Part shown: positions 62,307-64,000 of the stretch, piece after piece
Numbering within the stretch: position 1 is the stretch's first letter
Layout: the number at the start of each line of letters is the position of its first letter
Assembly (NCBI RefSeq): GCF_000019225.1
Contig: NC_010995.1
Span: 3,480,501 to 3,544,500 of the forward strand
Direction of reading: 5' to 3'
Length of the DNA stretch: 64,000 nucleotides
Source of the DNA: Cellvibrio japonicus Ueda107
GTDB lineage: Bacteria > Pseudomonadota > Gammaproteobacteria > Pseudomonadales > Cellvibrionaceae
Notes under the pieces: generated by a model
What the model was told of the DNA's origin: nothing
What the model saw: only the letters and a program-made list of their open reading frames with translations
Database searches by the model: none
Made by a program: the position numbers and the translations under genes

Positions 62307-64000
62307 ACATCGGTTTCCATCGAAGTTGGCTGTAACAAGGCGCGGTAAAGCTCGTCGTCACTCATGCTGTCGAGCCGTATAAAGGGATCACATTCTTGAT
62401 GTTCTATCAGAGGTATTACCGGTGGGAGCTCCGGAGCTGCCGCTATGGTCTGCAACTGTGCGGCGGTAAGTTCCAACAGGTGAGCTAACAAAGCGTCCAG
62501 ATTGGGATAATCAAATGTAATGGTTGAAGATAATTGGCACTGAAGATCGTTCTGCAGGCGATTGCGCAACTCCACCGAGGTAAGCGAATCCAGGCCCAGG
62601 TCAAAAAATCCGGTCCTGGTATCGACCGGTGTACCCGGTGCCATGCCGAGGATATCCACCAACTGTGCCCACAAATGCTGTTGCAGCACCCGGTTGCGGC
62701 TCGCGCCACGGGTGCCGGCCAAATCCTGCAGCAAACGTGAAGCTGGACGGGCGGAACCCGGGTTGTTAGCGGGAGACAGGGAACTGTTACGCGGCAACAC
62801 GCGACCGGGGCTATTGCTAACAGAATGGAAAAAGGCATCGCGCGGAGCCGCCTCTGCAACCCACTTGCTCCAGTCCATCGCCATCACAGGATAGTTACCC
62901 TCACAGTCCAGCAAGGCTTCCAGAGCGGCAAAATAGTTTGCATCACCGACAGGTGTAATACCGCGCTTCTGTAAGTAATCCTGTGTTCGCTTATCCAGAT
63001 TGTCGAACAAGCCTCCGGCGCGCCAGGGGCCCCAGGCGATGCTAAGCGCAGGTAACCCTAAGGATTGCCGATATGTGCAGAAACCGTTCAGGAAACCATT
63101 GGCTGCTGCATAGTTGGCAGCGCCGGCAGAACCAATCACCGCCGCCAGCGATGAAAACATCACAAAGCGCTGGATTGGATCCTGCTGTGTAGCGGAGTGA
63201 AGGTGGAGAACACCCTGTACCTTGGATTGCAGGCTGCGTTCGAAATGGGTTTCACCCAGCTCTGCCATAGGCGCATCACAGGTTGCCCCGGCGACATGGA
63301 AGACACCGGTGATTTCCCCCAGGTCTGTGCGAACCCGCTGGAGCGCGCCTTCCACAGCCACTGCATCGGCAACATCCGCCACATAATGGCGGACATCTGC
63401 CGGTTCAGGCCATTTTTCCAGTGCCAGGCTTTCGCTCTGGTGGCGACTTAACAACGCCAACTTGGAGAAGCCCTGCTGCAATAGCCAATGGGCGAGTTTT
63501 ATGCCCAGGGCACCCGTGCCGCCGGTAATAACTTGTACTCCGTTGCGCGCTGGCGCGACGCCTGTTTCCGGCAGAATAACGACTTTGCCAATGTGCTTCC
63601 CCTGCTGCATTTGGCGGAATGCCTGTTCGGTTTGCTGCTGGGAAAACCGGGTCAAGGGTAAAGGGGAATAGCGCCTGGTTTGTATGTGCTGCAGGATGTC
63701 CTCTAGCCGCGCCTTTACCAATTCCGGGTGCTGTTCCCAGGTCGCCATCAGGTTGATAAGGTGATAGCGAATATCCGGGCGCTGCGCCTGCATCATCTCC
63801 ACGGGCCAACCATTCAACCCTATTTCAATAAAGCAGCCACCTTCTCTGATAAGCGGAACGCTGACATCAATAAACTCCCGGCTGAGGGAATTGAATACCA
63901 GATCGATACTGGCGGGCGGTATCTGCCTGGCGAACCCGATATCGCGGGAATTAAGGACATGTGCAACGCCCATCTGCTGCAACACGGGAGTCTTATCAGG
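62303..64000 (-). CDS. Polyketide synthase, C-terminal part (ER-KR-ACP), truncated by the window edge
   Basis: The frame is open to base 64000 with no stop, so the N-terminus lies outside. Visible from the edge: the end of a medium-chain-dehydrogenase-type enoylreductase (MGVAHVLNSRDIGFA, DLVFNSLS, GGCFIEIG), a KR (about 155-345 of the visible part; ITGGTGALG, MFSSLAAVIGSAGAANYAAANGF with catalytic Tyr) and an ACP with GLDSLTSVELR. The ER-KR-ACP order and the carrier sequence are those of classical cis-AT type I PKS modules, unlike the trans-AT style of KS2-KS5. Whether a KS-AT-DH part precedes it cannot be seen. Its stop overlaps the next start as ATGA. Confidence 0.9.
   Translation of the reverse strand, partial: PDKTPVLQQMGVAHVLNSRDIGFARQIPPASIDLVFNSLSREFIDVSVPLIREGGCFIEIGLNGWPVEMMQAQRPDIRYHLINLMATWEQHPELVKARLEDILQHIQTRRYSPLPLTRFSQQQTEQAFRQMQQGKHIGKVVILPETGVAPARNGVQVITGGTGALGIKLAHWLLQQGFSKLALLSRHQSESLALEKWPEPADVRHYVADVADAVAVEGALQRVRTDLGEITGVFHVAGATCDAPMAELGETHFERSLQSKVQGVLHLHSATQQDPIQRFVMFSSLAAVIGSAGAANYAAANGFLNGFCTYRQSLGLPALSIAWGPWRAGGLFDNLDKRTQDYLQKRGITPVGDANYFAALEALLDCEGNYPVMAMDWSKWVAEAAPRDAFFHSVSNSPGRVLPRNSSLSPANNPGSARPASRLLQDLAGTRGASRNRVLQQHLWAQLVDILGMAPGTPVDTRTGFFDLGLDSLTSVELRNRLQNDLQCQLSSTITFDYPNLDALLAHLLELTAAQLQTIAAAPELPPVIPLIEHQECDPFIRLDSMSDDELYRALLQPTSMETDV

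Noticed and set aside
37571..64000. Polyunsaturated fatty acid (Pfa) synthase cluster, suggested by the PfaD-like domain
   Set aside because: The PKS proteins have separate modules, methyltransferase, terminal thioesterase and no tandem ACP array or FabA-like DH pair, so this is a modular polyketide line.
1..64000. CRISPR array, rRNA operon, prophage or replication origin
   Set aside because: No regular direct repeats with spacers, no rRNA-like sequence, no phage genes and no cluster of DnaA boxes were seen on either strand.

Overview
The window looks like chromosome of a Cellvibrio-type marine or soil gammaproteobacterium close to Cellvibrio japonicus. This is inferred from secreted glycoside hydrolases whose domains are joined by poly-serine linkers and carry CBM2, CBM10, CBM5/CBM73-like and F5/8C (CBM32-like) modules, and from Pseudomonas-like order of housekeeping genes. 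No species call can be proved from sequence reading alone.

Layout. 1-7253: mostly rightward housekeeping genes: tail of an acyltransferase, a leftward periplasmic binding-like protein, mpl, an RpiB/DhuI-like isomerase, ubiX, HMG-CoA lyase, DUF2288, a GNAT acetyltransferase and a membrane protein. 7351-12404: leftward smrA, acs, a small unknown gene, panC-panD and a MOSC protein. 12566-13079: a yefM-yoeB toxin-antitoxin pair with a palindromic operator. 13076-15740: leftward rpsF-rpsR-rplI-dnaB.

15741-33307: a polysaccharide-degradation block: GH5 endoglucanase, two large multidomain GH16 glucanases, a PEP-CTERM-like protein whose terminator was split by an IS4-family element (perfect 18-bp ends, 10-bp target duplication), envelope proteins, an AraC-type membrane regulator and a GH18 chitinase. 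It sits between rpsF and rlmB, which adjoin each other in Pseudomonas, so it looks like a roughly 17.5-kb insertion into a conserved block. rlmB, rnr and tRNA-Leu(CAG) then resume the ancestral order (33308-37433).

37571-64000: a leftward biosynthetic operon running off the right edge. In transcription order it holds the end of a PKS (ER-KR-ACP), a 4689-residue PKS with four ketosynthases and no working acyltransferase, an 1891-residue PKS ending in a thioesterase, a flavin-dependent halogenase, a free-standing AT-ER protein and a type II thioesterase. Consecutive PKS genes overlap by ATGA. This is a trans-AT polyketide assembly line predicted to make a halogenated, alpha-methylated product. 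I do not recognise the product. The first module of the large PKS keeps the eroded remains of a cis acyltransferase, and a dead carrier-protein domain sits in a later linker, so the line looks like a mosaic caught after conversion from cis-AT to trans-AT chemistry. It is the most interesting system in the window.

Short CG-centred palindromes of the form TGACA-CG-TGTCA lie upstream of the GH5 gene, the chitinase gene and acs and may mark a shared LacI-type regulon.
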